This document shows, in pieces, positions 8,508-18,480 of a DNA stretch of 64,000 bases (positions within the stretch are counted from its first letter, which is position 1; every line of letters starts with the position of its first letter). The notes under the pieces are model-generated. The model saw nothing but the letters and a program-made list of their open reading frames with translations. It did no database searches and was not told the DNA's origin. The position numbers were made by a program, and so were the translations under genes. The stretch is from contig NZ_LN831026.1 in the NCBI RefSeq assembly GCF_001457455.1, forward strand, positions 992,001 to 1,056,000, given 5' to 3'. The stretch comes from Corynebacterium diphtheriae (GTDB lineage: Bacteria > Actinomycetota > Actinomycetes > Mycobacteriales > Mycobacteriaceae).

Positions 8508-9563
8508 TTATTGGCCGTCGATCTTATTCTTAAGACGCTCTTCGTAGGAAATTTCTCTAGGTAGGGTCACGCCTTCCGCGAAGGGGCTATCGCCTAGTTT
8601 TTCACGACCATGAGGGCTAAAGAAGCTTTCTAAACTTGGTCCCTTGGGTACGATCTGGGTTGGGTTTACGTCTTGATGCGTGATGTAGTAGTGCTGTTTG
8701 ATTTCTGTGAAATCGGTGGTGTCTCCAAAACCGGGTGTCTGGAACAGATCACGTAGGTAACCCCAGAGGTTGGGCATTTCAGTGATCTTGTTTCGGTTGC
8801 ACTTGAAGTGGCCATGATAGACGGCGTCGAATCGCACCAAGGTGGTGTAGAGATAAATATCTGCGATCGTGATGTGTTTACCGACTAGATAACGTTGGTG
8901 GGATAAACGTTCTTCTAGCCAGTCAAGAGCGGTAAACAGTCGATCGTAGGCCTTGTCATAGGCTTCTTGGGAGCCGGCGAAACCGCATCGGTATACACCA
9001 TTGTTTACTTCGGTGAATATCCGCTTGGTTATGGCATCAATTTCTTCACGTAGGGTCTCTGGATAAAGATCAGGTGCGCCGGGACGTTCGTATTTGCTCC
9101 ATTGATCATTGAGATCACAGACGATGCTCGGGTAGTCGTTAGTAACAACTTTTCCAGTAGCTACTTCCACAATGGCTGGAACAGTAATTCCGCGCGGATA
9201 GTCCGTAAAACGTTTTAGGTAGGCGTCGCGAAGCCTAGGAATTCCTAAAACTGGATCGACTTCGTTTGGGTCAAGGTCGAAGGTCCATGAGCGCCAATCA
9301 TGGGTTGGTCCGACGAGGCCTAGCGAGATGACATCTTCAAGACCTTTGAGTCGTCGAGTGATAACGGTACGGTGTGCCCATGGGCAGGCTCGTGCAGCTA
9401 CTAGGCGATAACGTCGAGGTTCTGCAGGCCAGAGGGTGTGTCCGTCTTCTAGTGGAGTAGGGGCAGAGACACTATCGACGATTCGGTCGTCGATGTATTG
9501 GGTATCGCGGATGAATTCGCCGCCATTTTCTGTGGATGTGTACTTCTCATATTGTGTGGACAT
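8508..9563 (-). CDS. Glutathionyl/mycothiol-hydroquinone reductase-type GST (YqjG family)
   Basis: Xi-class glutathione transferase-like oxidoreductase that reduces thiol-hydroquinone adducts. The active-site motif is ACPWAHR, with Cys as nucleophile, in an N-terminal thioredoxin fold; the GST helical domain follows (for example HITIADIYLYTTLVRFD). Corynebacteria use mycothiol rather than glutathione, so the natural thiol is probably mycothiol (inference). The start is placed at ATG 9563: TATAGT on the minus strand lies 7 nt upstream, giving a leaderless mRNA. An ATG 27 nt further out (9590) lies within the promoter. 351 aa. Confidence 0.85.
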   Translation of the reverse strand: MSTQYEKYTSTENGGEFIRDTQYIDDRIVDSVSAPTPLEDGHTLWPAEPRRYRLVAARACPWAHRTVITRRLKGLEDVISLGLVGPTHDWRSWTFDLDPNEVDPVLGIPRLRDAYLKRFTDYPRGITVPAIVEVATGKVVTNDYPSIVCDLNDQWSKYERPGAPDLYPETLREEIDAITKRIFTEVNNGVYRCGFAGSQEAYDKAYDRLFTALDWLEERLSHQRYLVGKHITIADIYLYTTLVRFDAVYHGHFKCNRNKITEMPNLWGYLRDLFQTPGFGDTTDFTEIKQHYYITHQDVNPTQIVPKGPSLESFFSPHGREKLGDSPFAEGVTLPREISYEERLKNKIDGQ

Positions 9564-9592
9564 GTCAACAACTATAGTGATTGTTGACATGT
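9560..9592 (-). promoter_or_regulatory. Operator-like perfect 12-bp inverted repeat at the GST-like gene promoter
   Basis: ACATGTCAACAA (9560-9571) and TTGTTGACATGT (9581-9592) flank a 9-nt spacer. The minus-strand -10 TATAGT (9571-9576) sits at the inner edge of one arm and the start codon lies in that arm. A bound dimer would block the promoter, so a MarR/TetR-type repressor site is likely (inference). Confidence 0.65.
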
Positions 9593-9640
9593 AAGTAAAG
9601 TGTGTTGAAAACGAATGCGATTGCTAGCATATGAATCACT

Positions 9641-10414
9641 ATGGCAAGGAAAAATAGGCGGGCGCGTGCGCGTCGCCGATCTTTTATAAGGAAAACAAGT
9701 CGTCTGCTGGCAGGATTTGCAGTGGTCATGGCCTCTGCCGTCGTGATCCAAGGATCATGGTCTGGGCTCGAACCTCAGCGATGGGAAGACAGCATTCGCG
9801 ACGTTTTGAGTCCTGCGGCAACTGCCGAAGTGGACCCATCACGTGCGGACGTCATAGCGCTTAATGCTCTAACTATCGACGATTCCTTTGGTGATAAGCC
9901 TGCATACAGCAGGACTCACTTTGGCAACAACTGGGCTGATAATGTCTCGGTAGCTGGCGGCCACAATGGTTGCGATACCCGAAATGACATTCTTCAGCGT
10001 GACCTCACCAACATTGTATTCCGGCCGGGGACACGTAACTGTGTCGTATCAACCGGAAATCTACACGACCTCTACTCGGGTGTTGACGTAGCATTTACCC
10101 GCGGTCCTAAGACGTCGACCATGGTGGAAATTGACCACGTGGTAGCGCTTGGCAATGCTTGGTATGCCGGTGCATGGCAGTGGGATGACGAAACTCGCCG
10201 CAACTTTGCCAATGATCCCATCAATCTTCAAGCAACTACACACGCGGAAAACCAAGCGAAAAAGGCAAAAACGGCTGATCGCTGGATGCCTAGTGATCCG
10301 CAATACCACTGCACGTACGCACAACGGCAAACAACCATCAAATCTACCTACGGTTTAACTGTTACCAGCCGTGAAAAAGATGCCCTTATGAAGGCATTGG
10401 CAACCTGCTCCTAA
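9641..10414 (+). CDS. Secreted or membrane-anchored HNH nuclease, DUF1524 type
   Basis: The first 20 residues are very basic and are followed by a hydrophobic segment (about 21-40), so the protein is exported or membrane-tethered. The C-terminal half (about 110-257) has the DUF1524/His-Me-finger pattern: EIDHVVALGNAW, then FANDPINLQATTHAENQAKKAK, then ADRWMP. Several Cys residues (CDTRND, RNCVVS, YHCTY, ATCS) could form disulfides outside the cell. Similar small secreted HNH proteins are common in Actinobacteria and probably degrade external DNA; the target is not known. 257 aa. Confidence 0.8.
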   Translation: MARKNRRARARRRSFIRKTSRLLAGFAVVMASAVVIQGSWSGLEPQRWEDSIRDVLSPAATAEVDPSRADVIALNALTIDDSFGDKPAYSRTHFGNNWADNVSVAGGHNGCDTRNDILQRDLTNIVFRPGTRNCVVSTGNLHDLYSGVDVAFTRGPKTSTMVEIDHVVALGNAWYAGAWQWDDETRRNFANDPINLQATTHAENQAKKAKTADRWMPSDPQYHCTYAQRQTTIKSTYGLTVTSREKDALMKALATCS

Positions 10415-10493
10415 AATACGGTTATCAGTTTGTAATAGGTGGCGCGCCGAGGAAATACTACGTCAACTCGGCAAAACCCCTACGCTGGTCTAC

Positions 10494-11621
10494 ATGGCCG
10501 ACAACAATATCCCCGATCGCGCGAGCGATTTTGACGATGACATCCCCACCTATAACGGTGGGGGAAACAACGGCGCAGAGACTTCGTCTGCACCTAATTC
10601 AGCGCATCAGGGCGCACCTAAAAAGCTAGGCAGTGGGCTTTCGGCGGCCGAAATTTATGCTCGTGCCGGTCGTGCTGCACCGCAATCTATTAGCCCGCAA
10701 CGGCCAGCGGCCAAAGTGGTAGCCAACAGTGAAAACGAAAATAAAAAAGACACTGAAGTAGTGGCTCCAGATACGCAGCCAGAAGATAGTTACAAAACGA
10801 CTATCATCGAGCGCCCAGCTGTAGCACCTCAACCAGTGCTCAACGACGATCCTCATAGCAAACCATTAGCTTCAGATGCGCCGACTACGGTTTATACCGT
10901 TGCCCAGCCACAACCAGCTGAGCCGGAACCAGCGCCTGTGACGGACTATCATGACGAAGATTTTGCTCCGACGCCCGCAACACCAGTAGCGCCTGCAACT
11001 GCTATTGCTGAACCTGTGCCGGCGCCAGTAGCCGCTCCAGCAGTTGCCCCAGCCGTAGCACCAATGGTAACTGCTTCGAATCAACCAGTGCACAATGGAG
11101 AACCACATCGACGTGGAACTATCGACTTTGGCATTTTGGTTTTGCGCCTATTTTTTGGCACTTGGCTCATCCTTAAGTCAGTGACGGTATTTTTTGCCAT
11201 GGGATCCCATGGTGGAATCAACGCACTCCAAGAACAATTTGGTGCCTATCCTTATGCCAGCACTTTAGCGGTAGCTATTCCAGCACTTGAGCTGGCAGCA
11301 GGTGTGTTCTTAGTCTTCGGATTGCTTACTCCGGTAGCGTCCGCGTTAGCTATCATTGCCACTTCATTCATGGCGCTTCACGGTATTACTAAAGCCGGCG
11401 GAATTGATATTTTTGATCATGAAAGCTCAGTGTGGTTTGCCATATTCCTCCTGATTATTGCGGTTGTTTTGCAATTTACAGGGCCAGGAAAATACTCCTT
11501 TGACATTTCTCGCACGTGGGCGATTCGTCCACTTGCATCCTCGTGGGTATTTGTAGTCGTAGCAGTCGCAGCTGCAGTAGCGCTGTGGTGGTTTGGAGCA
11601 GCAGTTAACCCATTCGCATAG
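10494..11621 (+). CDS. DoxX-family membrane protein with long Pro/Ala-rich N-terminus
   Basis: Residues 1-205 are hydrophilic and rich in Pro, Ala, Val and Glu, and look disordered; residues about 205-375 have four hydrophobic segments with the DoxX pattern LRLFFGTWLILKSV, AYPYASTLAVAIPALELAAGVFLVFGLLTPVASA and SFMALHGI. In mycobacteria DoxX works with SodA and SseA in oxidative-stress control; the role here is not shown. TACGCT (10481-10486) lies 7 nt before the expected start site at the ATG. A strong hairpin separates it from ilvD. Confidence 0.8.
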   Translation: MADNNIPDRASDFDDDIPTYNGGGNNGAETSSAPNSAHQGAPKKLGSGLSAAEIYARAGRAAPQSISPQRPAAKVVANSENENKKDTEVVAPDTQPEDSYKTTIIERPAVAPQPVLNDDPHSKPLASDAPTTVYTVAQPQPAEPEPAPVTDYHDEDFAPTPATPVAPATAIAEPVPAPVAAPAVAPAVAPMVTASNQPVHNGEPHRRGTIDFGILVLRLFFGTWLILKSVTVFFAMGSHGGINALQEQFGAYPYASTLAVAIPALELAAGVFLVFGLLTPVASALAIIATSFMALHGITKAGGIDIFDHESSVWFAIFLLIIAVVLQFTGPGKYSFDISRTWAIRPLASSWVFVVVAVAAAVALWWFGAAVNPFA

Positions 11622-11642
11622 TTTTATCACAACAAGATAGTC

Positions 11643-11686
11643 AAAGGCCCTGGTTCCCTCTGGAATTAGAGAGGGTTAGGGCCTTT
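11643..11686. terminator. Bidirectional terminator between the DoxX gene and ilvD
   Basis: AAAGGCCCT pairs with AGGGCCTTT, with an inner CCCTCT/AGAGGG stem. It lies between convergent genes and has A- and T-rich edges on both sides. Confidence 0.85.
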
Positions 11687-11697
11687 AACTTAGTGGG

Positions 11698-13539
11698 TTA
11701 GTCTAACTGACGTACGGCGCCTTTGTCTGCGGATGTTGCCATGGATGCGTACGCGCGCAATGCCTTGGATACAGGTCGATTGCGGTTGGTTGGGGTCCAT
11801 GGTTTTTCACGTTCCAACATAGCTGCACGACGCTGTTCGATCACGGCATCGTCGACATCTAGATTGAGGCTGCGGTTCCTAATATCGATGGTGATTGTGT
11901 CGCCGTTTTCCACCAGTCCAATCAGGCCGCCATGTGCAGCTTCTGGAGAGATATGGCCAATGGAAAGCCCAGAAGTACCACCAGAGAATCGGCCATCGGT
12001 GATCAGGGCACAAGCTTTTCCTAAACCTGCACCCTTTAAAAAGGAAGTGGGGTGGAGCATCTCTTGCATACCAGGGCCACCAGCTGGTCCCTCATATCGA
12101 ATCACGACAACATCACCCGGTTGAACCTGCTTGTCTAGGATGATCGACACGGCCTCTTCTTGGCTTTCCACGACGCGTGCTGGGCCGGAAAAAGTCCAGA
12201 TCGATTCGTCAACGCCGGCGGCTTTTACAACGGCTCCGTCAGGGGCAAGATTGCCGCGCAGAATAACTAGGCCACCATCGGCCGAGTATGCGTGGTCAAC
12301 GTCGTGAATACACCCACGGGCCTGATCCGTGTCGAGTGAATCCCATCGATTTGATTGAGAAAATGGCTCGGTCGTGCGGACGCCGCCTGGCGCTGCGTGG
12401 AAGAGCTCGATGGCCTTGTCTGTTGCCTTTCCACCACGGATATCCCAGTCATCAAGCCATGAATCCATTTCCTTGTACAGTACGGTGTGCACACCTTTTT
12501 CTAGGAGATCGCGTCGGCGTAATTCTCCCAAAATTGCAGGTATTCCTCCTGCGCGATGGACATCTTCGATGTGGTAATTGCCGTTGGGTGCGACTTTAGA
12601 AAGGCATGGGATTCGGTGAGAAAGTGCATCGATGTCGGAGAGATCAAAGTCAATCTCTCCTTCTTGGGCGGCCGCTAGGGTGTGCAACACTGTGTTTGTG
12701 GATCCGCCCATCGCCATATCAAGAGCCATTGCGTTGATAAAGGCCTTTTTTGTTGCAATGTTTCGCGGTAGAACGGATTCGTCTTCTTCTCCGTAGTAGC
12801 GCTGGCATAGGTCTACGACTAGCTTTCCGGCTGTCTCAAAAAGCTCTCGACGTGCGGTGTGCGTTGCTAGGGTTGTGCCATTTCCTGGCAATGAGAGCCC
12901 TAGAGCTTCAGTCAAGCAGTTCATTGAATTAGCGGTAAACATTCCTGAGCAAGAACCGCAGGTGGGACATGCAGATTGCTCAATGGATAACAATTGATCA
13001 TCATTCACGCTGTCTTTGGCTGATGCGGTGATTGCGGTGATCAGATCCGTGGGGGCGTGGGCTATGCCATCTGCTACGACTGCTTTGCCGGCTTCCATCG
13101 GTCCACCAGAGACGAAAACAGCTGGAATGTTTAATCGCAAAGCAGCATTGAGCATGCCCGGCGTGATTTTGTCACAGTTTGAGATGCAGACCATGGCGTC
13201 CGCTGTGTGTGCATTCACCATGTATTCAACGGAGTCTGCGATGATTTCGCGAGAAGGAAGTGAATAGAGCATTCCGCCGTGTCCCATAGCGATGCCATCG
13301 TCAACTGCAATGGTGTTGAATTCTTTGGGAACGCCTCCTGCGGCGCGAACTGCCTCGGCGACAATGTCTCCTACGTTTTTAAGGTGCACGTGACCAGGAA
13401 CGAATTGGGTATAGGAGTTCACAATAGCCACAATGGGCTTGCCAAACTCATTGTCTTTGGTACCAGTAGCTCGCCAAAGGGCGCGGGCTCCAGCGGCGTT
13501 GCGGCCAACAGTGGTTACTCGTGAACGAAGTGGAAACAT
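11698..13539 (-). CDS. ilvD: Dihydroxy-acid dehydratase
   Basis: Dehydrates dihydroxy-isovalerate and dihydroxy-methylvalerate to the keto acids of valine and isoleucine. It is an Fe-S enzyme; CDKITPG and [20 protein letters not shown] hold cluster cysteines. DGRFSGG and PEAAHGG mark the C-terminal domain. Start chosen at ATG 13539 ([17 protein letters not shown]), which aligns with recalled C. glutamicum IlvD and has AGGA about 9 nt upstream; the open frame extends to 13650 but that part is unlike the family. 613 aa. It is on the opposite strand to ilvBNC and has its own promoter region. Confidence 0.95.
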
Positions 13540-13685
13540 GATTTCTCGATCCTGTGAAACAGATTCATAGCAGTGCGTAACTTCGACGGAAAGAGCAGGC
13601 GGGGTGGTGAGACTCTTCGTTGAAGATAATGGTGAAGCGTAGGGTGACATGCTTCTGCTTTAGGAGGATACCGCCAAGTAACAAC

Positions 13686-13739
13686 GGGGGTACCCCCATC
13701 CAGTGAGTGAATCTTACTGCATGGGAAATCATGTCCCAT
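13686..13739 (-). promoter_or_regulatory. ilvD promoter with two palindromes
   Basis: Minus-strand TAAGAT (13716-13711) is the likely -10. ATGGGA-N7-TCCCAT (13721-13739) covers the spacer and -35 region. The perfect 12-bp palindrome GGGGGTACCCCC (13686-13697) lies just downstream of the expected start (about 13704). Both are positioned to bind a regulator, or the second could fold in the RNA. The regulator is unknown. Confidence 0.5.
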
Positions 13740-13771
13740 AATCGTGAGGTTTTTGGTGATGGATTGAGGAC

Positions 13772-13809
13772 AGTATGGCCACCATCCCCAGTGGGAAGGC
13801 GGCCATACT
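13772..13809. terminator. Hairpin downstream of the PH-domain gene
   Basis: AGTATGGCC pairs with GGCCATACT around a 20-nt loop that contains a further GC stem. It follows the stop of the minus-strand gene, but no T-run follows it. Confidence 0.45.
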
Positions 13810-13827
13810 AGCGGTTAAAGTGTGGAG

Positions 13828-14313
13828 TTATTTATTCTCTGCTTGGCGTTGTTCGTATTGCTCTTTCGTAAGCATTTCTTGGTATCCATCGCGGTGAACG
13901 ATCACAATTTTTTCATCTGCCGCCATTTTTCCTTGCGTCAGTGCATCAGGAATTCGGCCACGGGATGCAGTTTCAAGTTGGGGGAGGGAATTAAAAGATA
14001 CAGCTGGGAGGGGAAAAGACCTGCCATCATTGGTGTGCAGAATTGTCTTTGACCCTTTAAAACTCACTCCCTGAATTTCTTCCCACCGAGCTGCTTTGGT
14101 TGCGGCGGCGAGGTAACGAGCTTCGATTCCTGATTCAGACACGGTGGTGGAAGAGCGAAGTACCCACAGGATGAAAACGAGTGGGATGATCGGTAGCCAA
14201 AATAAAAGCGCTGGGCGTGCGCCGATCACCAGCAACATGATGGCCAGCATGACTCCAGCTGCTAGGAGATGGGTTCGTTCGGGGCGAAACACTACGGTCG
14301 TGTCTGAATTCAT
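13828..14313 (-). CDS. PH-domain membrane protein (bacterial PH/DUF type)
   Basis: Two adjacent hydrophobic helices (about residues 18-50, HLLAAGVMLAIMLLVIGARPALLFWLP) are followed by a compact domain with SGIEARYLAAATKAARWEEIQGVSF and ILHTNDGRSFPLPAVSF, the pattern of bacterial PH-like domains anchored in the membrane. Such proteins are common next to ilvB in corynebacteria; function unknown. ATG 14313 is chosen because AGGA lies about 9 nt upstream. 161 aa; the frame stays open to 14391. Confidence 0.75.
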   Translation of the reverse strand: MNSDTTVVFRPERTHLLAAGVMLAIMLLVIGARPALLFWLPIIPLVFILWVLRSSTTVSESGIEARYLAAATKAARWEEIQGVSFKGSKTILHTNDGRSFPLPAVSFNSLPQLETASRGRIPDALTQGKMAADEKIVIVHRDGYQEMLTKEQYEQRQAENK

Positions 14314-14433
14314 AATCTGTAATCCTAATGCATGTGCTCTGGAAGGGGATTGGTAGACGTGACCTGCACCATATGGGGGTAAATCGGTCAAATTCTATCA
14401 AATCTCAAAAAGGCTGGTGTATCGTCTCGTGTC

Positions 14434-14481
14434 ATGAACATTATTCGACTTGTAGTGATTACCACTCGGCGCTTGCCGTAG
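14434..14481 (+). CDS. ilvB leader peptide (15 aa)
   Basis: A short gene with codons for M-N-I-I-R-L-V-V-I-T-T-R-R-L-P and a stop. Seven of 15 codons are Ile, Leu or Val. It matches in length and order the leader peptide known upstream of C. glutamicum ilvBNC. Ribosome stalling here when branched-chain aminoacyl-tRNAs are scarce sets the fold of the attenuator that follows. No Shine-Dalgarno; TATCGT at 14420-14425 may be a -10, giving a leaderless transcript. Confidence 0.88.
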   Translation: MNIIRLVVITTRRLP

Positions 14482-14550
14482 CGGCTACAAGTCGTTTCCG
14501 AAAAGCGCCCTCGACAGCACCACACATGCTGAGCGGGGGCTTTCCTTATA
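14446..14550 (+). promoter_or_regulatory. ilvBN transcription attenuator
   Basis: CGACTTGTAG (14446-14455) pairs with CTACAAGTCG (14485-14494), a perfect stem that overlaps the Ile/Leu/Val codons. It is followed by a GC-rich hairpin (14501-14543, closing AAAG/CTTT) and TTTCCTTATAT. Stalling in the leader would open the first stem and allow an alternative pairing that prevents the terminator. Documented in C. glutamicum; inferred here from structure. Confidence 0.82.
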
Positions 14551-14747
14551 TCGGGCCACCATACTTGATGGATAACTTGACGGAAATGGCAATAGTGTTC
14601 ACAGGTCATGAGGACTTGGCTGTAGGAAGTAAACCTTGGCTTTCGTTCGGCAGAAGTGCTAATTCGACCATTGGATAACATCCCGTCGCGGGAGGCCACA
14701 TGTTGCAACATGTCAGTCCCCGCAATTACTACAAGGAGCTTGATGTC

Positions 14748-16658
14748 GTGGCAGCCTCCACTCAGCCCAATCAGCCCACACCAGCGACGTTAGCCCGACG
14801 TGCGCAGGTATTAAAGCCGGAGCGAATGACCGGTGCAGACGCAATCGTGCGATCGTTGGAAGAACTCGGAATCGACATGGTCTTTGGCCTTCCAGGCGGC
14901 GCTGTTTTGCCTCTTTATGACTCGTTGTATGCATCGACCAAATTGCGTCACGTTCTTGTACGTCATGAACAAGGCGCAGGTCATGCCGCAACTGGATATG
15001 CACAAGCTACTGGAAAAGTGGGTGTGTGTATTGCAACGTCGGGTCCAGGTGCAACGAACCTTGTAACGCCTATCGCGGATGCGCACTTGGATTCGGTGCC
15101 ACTTGTCGCTATCACCGGACAGGTTGGGCGCTCCCTCTTGGGGTCTGATGCTTTCCAAGAAGCCGATATTCGTGGTATTACGATGCCGGTTACTAAGCAC
15201 AACTTCATGGTTACGGATGTCAACATGATTCCGCAGGCGATCGCAGAGGCATTTTATCTGGCGGCTTCCGGTCGGCCAGGACCGGTGCTTGTCGACATTC
15301 CCAAGGATATTCAGCAGGCTGAGATCGACTTCCATTGGCCTCCAACTATTGATTTGCCAGGTTATCGTCCGGTGACTACTCCGCATAGTCGACCTGTTGA
15401 ACAAGCAGCCAAGATGATTTCACAAGCTCGTAGGCCTGTTCTATATGTCGGTGGTGGCGTTATTAAGGCGAATGCTTCTCAAGAACTTCAAGCATTTGCT
15501 GAACACACTGGAATTCCAGTTGTTACTACTTTGATGGCATTGGGTGCGTTCCCTGGCTCGCATGAGCTCAATATGGGCATGCCTGGAATGCACGGAACCG
15601 TTCCAGCTGTGGGAGCTTTGCAAAAGAGCGATCTTCTCATCACTATCGGCGCGCGTTTCGACGATCGTGTCACGGGTGCACTGGCATCATTTGCTCCTGG
15701 CGCAAAAGTTATTCACGCTGATATTGATCCTGCGGAAATCGGCAAGATCAGAGCAGTTGATGTTCCAATTGTTGGTGACGCTCAAGAAGTTTTGACCGCG
15801 TTGCTTAATGTCTACAAAGACTTGGATCTGCCACAGCCTCGGCATGAGCGTTGGCTGCGATACCTCAATGGTTTGAAGAGCAATTATCCGCGTGGTTGGG
15901 AAAAGTCTGACGACGGCATGATTGAGCCGCAGGCGGTTATTAGGGCGCTTGCTAAGACGGTTGGTACTGATGCGATTTATGCTGCAGGTGTTGGACAGCA
16001 TCAAATGTGGTCTGCACAGTTCCTTGACTTTGAAAAGCCACGTACGTGGCTCAATTCTGGCGGCTTGGGCACGATGGGTTATTCGGTTCCCGCAGCCCTA
16101 GGTGCTAAGGCTGGTTGCCCAGACAAAGAAGTTTGGGCAATTGATGGCGATGGTTGCTTCCAAATGACTAATCAAGAGCTTGCGACGGCAGCTGTGGAGG
16201 GCATGCCGATCAAAGTAGCCCTTATTAATAACGGCAATCTAGGCATGGTGCGCCAGTGGCAAACGCTCTTCTATGACGGTAACTATTCAAATACCAAGCT
16301 CCGCAATCAGGGGCAGTATATGCCGGACTTCGTGATGCTGGCGGAATCTTTGGGCTGTGCAGCTTTCCGTGTGACGGAGGAGACTGACATCGTTCCGACG
16401 ATTGAAAAAGCACGAGCGATTAACGACCGCCCCGTGGTGATCGATTTTATTGTTGGTGAAGATGCACAAGTGTGGCCAATGGTTGCAGCAGGACATTCCA
16501 ATTCTGACATTGAATATGCTCATGGGCTCCGTCCGCTTTTCGACGGAGAAAGCTCTGCTGCTGAGACTCCAGAGGATATCGACGATGTTATTGATGAGGC
16601 AACGCTTCTCGCACTTGAGGCGCAAAAACGTCACCTAGAACCTAAAGAAAATATCTAG
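14748..16658 (+). CDS. ilvB: Acetohydroxyacid synthase large subunit
   Basis: ThDP-dependent enzyme that makes acetolactate or acetohydroxybutyrate, the first common step to valine, leucine and isoleucine. Motifs: the ThDP-activating Glu in [18 protein letters not shown]-binding region around [16 protein letters not shown], and the [12 protein letters not shown]...NN ThDP/Mg motif. GTG 14748 is chosen because AAGGAG is 9 nt upstream and the N-terminus then matches recalled C. glutamicum IlvB; ATG 14700, also with a GGGAGG upstream, would add 16 residues. 636 aa. ilvN follows 15 nt after the stop. Confidence 0.95.
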   Translation: MAASTQPNQPTPATLARRAQVLKPERMTGADAIVRSLEELGIDMVFGLPGGAVLPLYDSLYASTKLRHVLVRHEQGAGHAATGYAQATGKVGVCIATSGPGATNLVTPIADAHLDSVPLVAITGQVGRSLLGSDAFQEADIRGITMPVTKHNFMVTDVNMIPQAIAEAFYLAASGRPGPVLVDIPKDIQQAEIDFHWPPTIDLPGYRPVTTPHSRPVEQAAKMISQARRPVLYVGGGVIKANASQELQAFAEHTGIPVVTTLMALGAFPGSHELNMGMPGMHGTVPAVGALQKSDLLITIGARFDDRVTGALASFAPGAKVIHADIDPAEIGKIRAVDVPIVGDAQEVLTALLNVYKDLDLPQPRHERWLRYLNGLKSNYPRGWEKSDDGMIEPQAVIRALAKTVGTDAIYAAGVGQHQMWSAQFLDFEKPRTWLNSGGLGTMGYSVPAALGAKAGCPDKEVWAIDGDGCFQMTNQELATAAVEGMPIKVALINNGNLGMVRQWQTLFYDGNYSNTKLRNQGQYMPDFVMLAESLGCAAFRVTEETDIVPTIEKARAINDRPVVIDFIVGEDAQVWPMVAAGHSNSDIEYAHGLRPLFDGESSAAETPEDIDDVIDEATLLALEAQKRHLEPKENI

Positions 16659-16673
16659 AAAAGGAGCACTGTG

Positions 16674-17198
16674 ATGCAACAGCAAGAAACGTTTCGGCAC
16701 ATCCTCAGTGTTCTGGTTCAGGATGTTGATGGCATTATCTCTCGTGTATCTGCAATGTTTACGCGACGTAGTTTTAGTCTTGTTTCCTTCGTGTCTGGCA
16801 AGACTGAAATGCATGGAATCAACAGAATCACCATTGTTGTGGATGCAAGTACACAAGATATTGAGCAGATCACCAAGCAGCTTAATAAGTTGATTCCAGT
16901 GTTGAAAGTGGTGCGCCTTGATGAGGACGTTACTGTAGCGCGTGCATTAATGCTGGTGAAAGTATCGGCCGATGCGTCTAATCGTCCCCAAGTAGTTGAT
17001 GCTGCCAAAATTTTCCGTGCGCATGTTGTCGACGTCGCCCCAGATTCGGTGGTTATTGAGGCAACCGGCAATAAAGGTAAGTTGCGCGCATTGCTTGACG
17101 TCTTGGAGCCTTTTGGAATCAGGGAATTGATCTCTTCTGGTCAGATCGCACTGAACCGAGGATCAAAGACAATGGCACCGCAAAGTTCACGTTCCTAG
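16674..17198 (+). CDS. ilvN: Acetohydroxyacid synthase small (regulatory) subunit
   Basis: Regulatory partner of IlvB that confers valine feedback inhibition. N-terminal ACT domain (HILSVLVQDVDGIISRVSAMFTRR, about residues 8-80), C-terminal domain with VDVAPDSVVIEATG and LEPFGIRELISSGQIALNRG. 174 aa. AAGGAG lies 7 nt before ATG 16674; the GTG at 16671 is a less well placed start. It is co-transcribed with ilvB; ilvC has a further promoter. Confidence 0.95.
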   Translation: MQQQETFRHILSVLVQDVDGIISRVSAMFTRRSFSLVSFVSGKTEMHGINRITIVVDASTQDIEQITKQLNKLIPVLKVVRLDEDVTVARALMLVKVSADASNRPQVVDAAKIFRAHVVDVAPDSVVIEATGNKGKLRALLDVLEPFGIRELISSGQIALNRGSKTMAPQSSRS

Positions 17199-17239
17199 GG
17201 CACTCAAAATTCTAAATAATTCACGAACGTCTCATTTAA

Positions 17240-18331
<1,092 letters not shown>

Positions 18332-18350
18332 TTTTGGATTTTAGGGGGTT

Positions 18351-18389
18351 AAGGGCCTCGCCTCAGTTGTGAACTGGGGTGAGGTCCTT
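18351..18389 (+). terminator. Hairpin after ilvC
   Basis: AAGGGCCTCGCCTCAGTT pairs imperfectly with AACTGGGGTGAGGTCCTT around a 3-nt loop. The T-run is weak. Confidence 0.65.
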
Positions 18390-18431
18390 GCTCTATGTTG
18401 GGCTTGCGAGGTAGAGAGTATCAGTACACAT

Positions 18432-18473
18432 TATTTTCAATAAAGTGTAATAAATGAAAATATGGGCTATGCT
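18432..18473 (+). promoter_or_regulatory. CDF exporter promoter with inverted repeat
   Basis: TATTTTCA (18432-18439) and TGAAAATA (18455-18462) are perfect inverted arms around 15 nt, placed just upstream of a TATGCT -10 (18468-18473). Expected start is at the ATG 18481. A metal-responsive repressor site is likely by context (inference). Confidence 0.5.
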
Positions 18474-18480
18474 GCACCAT

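Noticed and set aside
13540..13650. N-terminal extension of IlvD (37 residues)
   Set aside because: It does not resemble the family, and a ribosome site and the conserved MFPLRS start lie at 13539.
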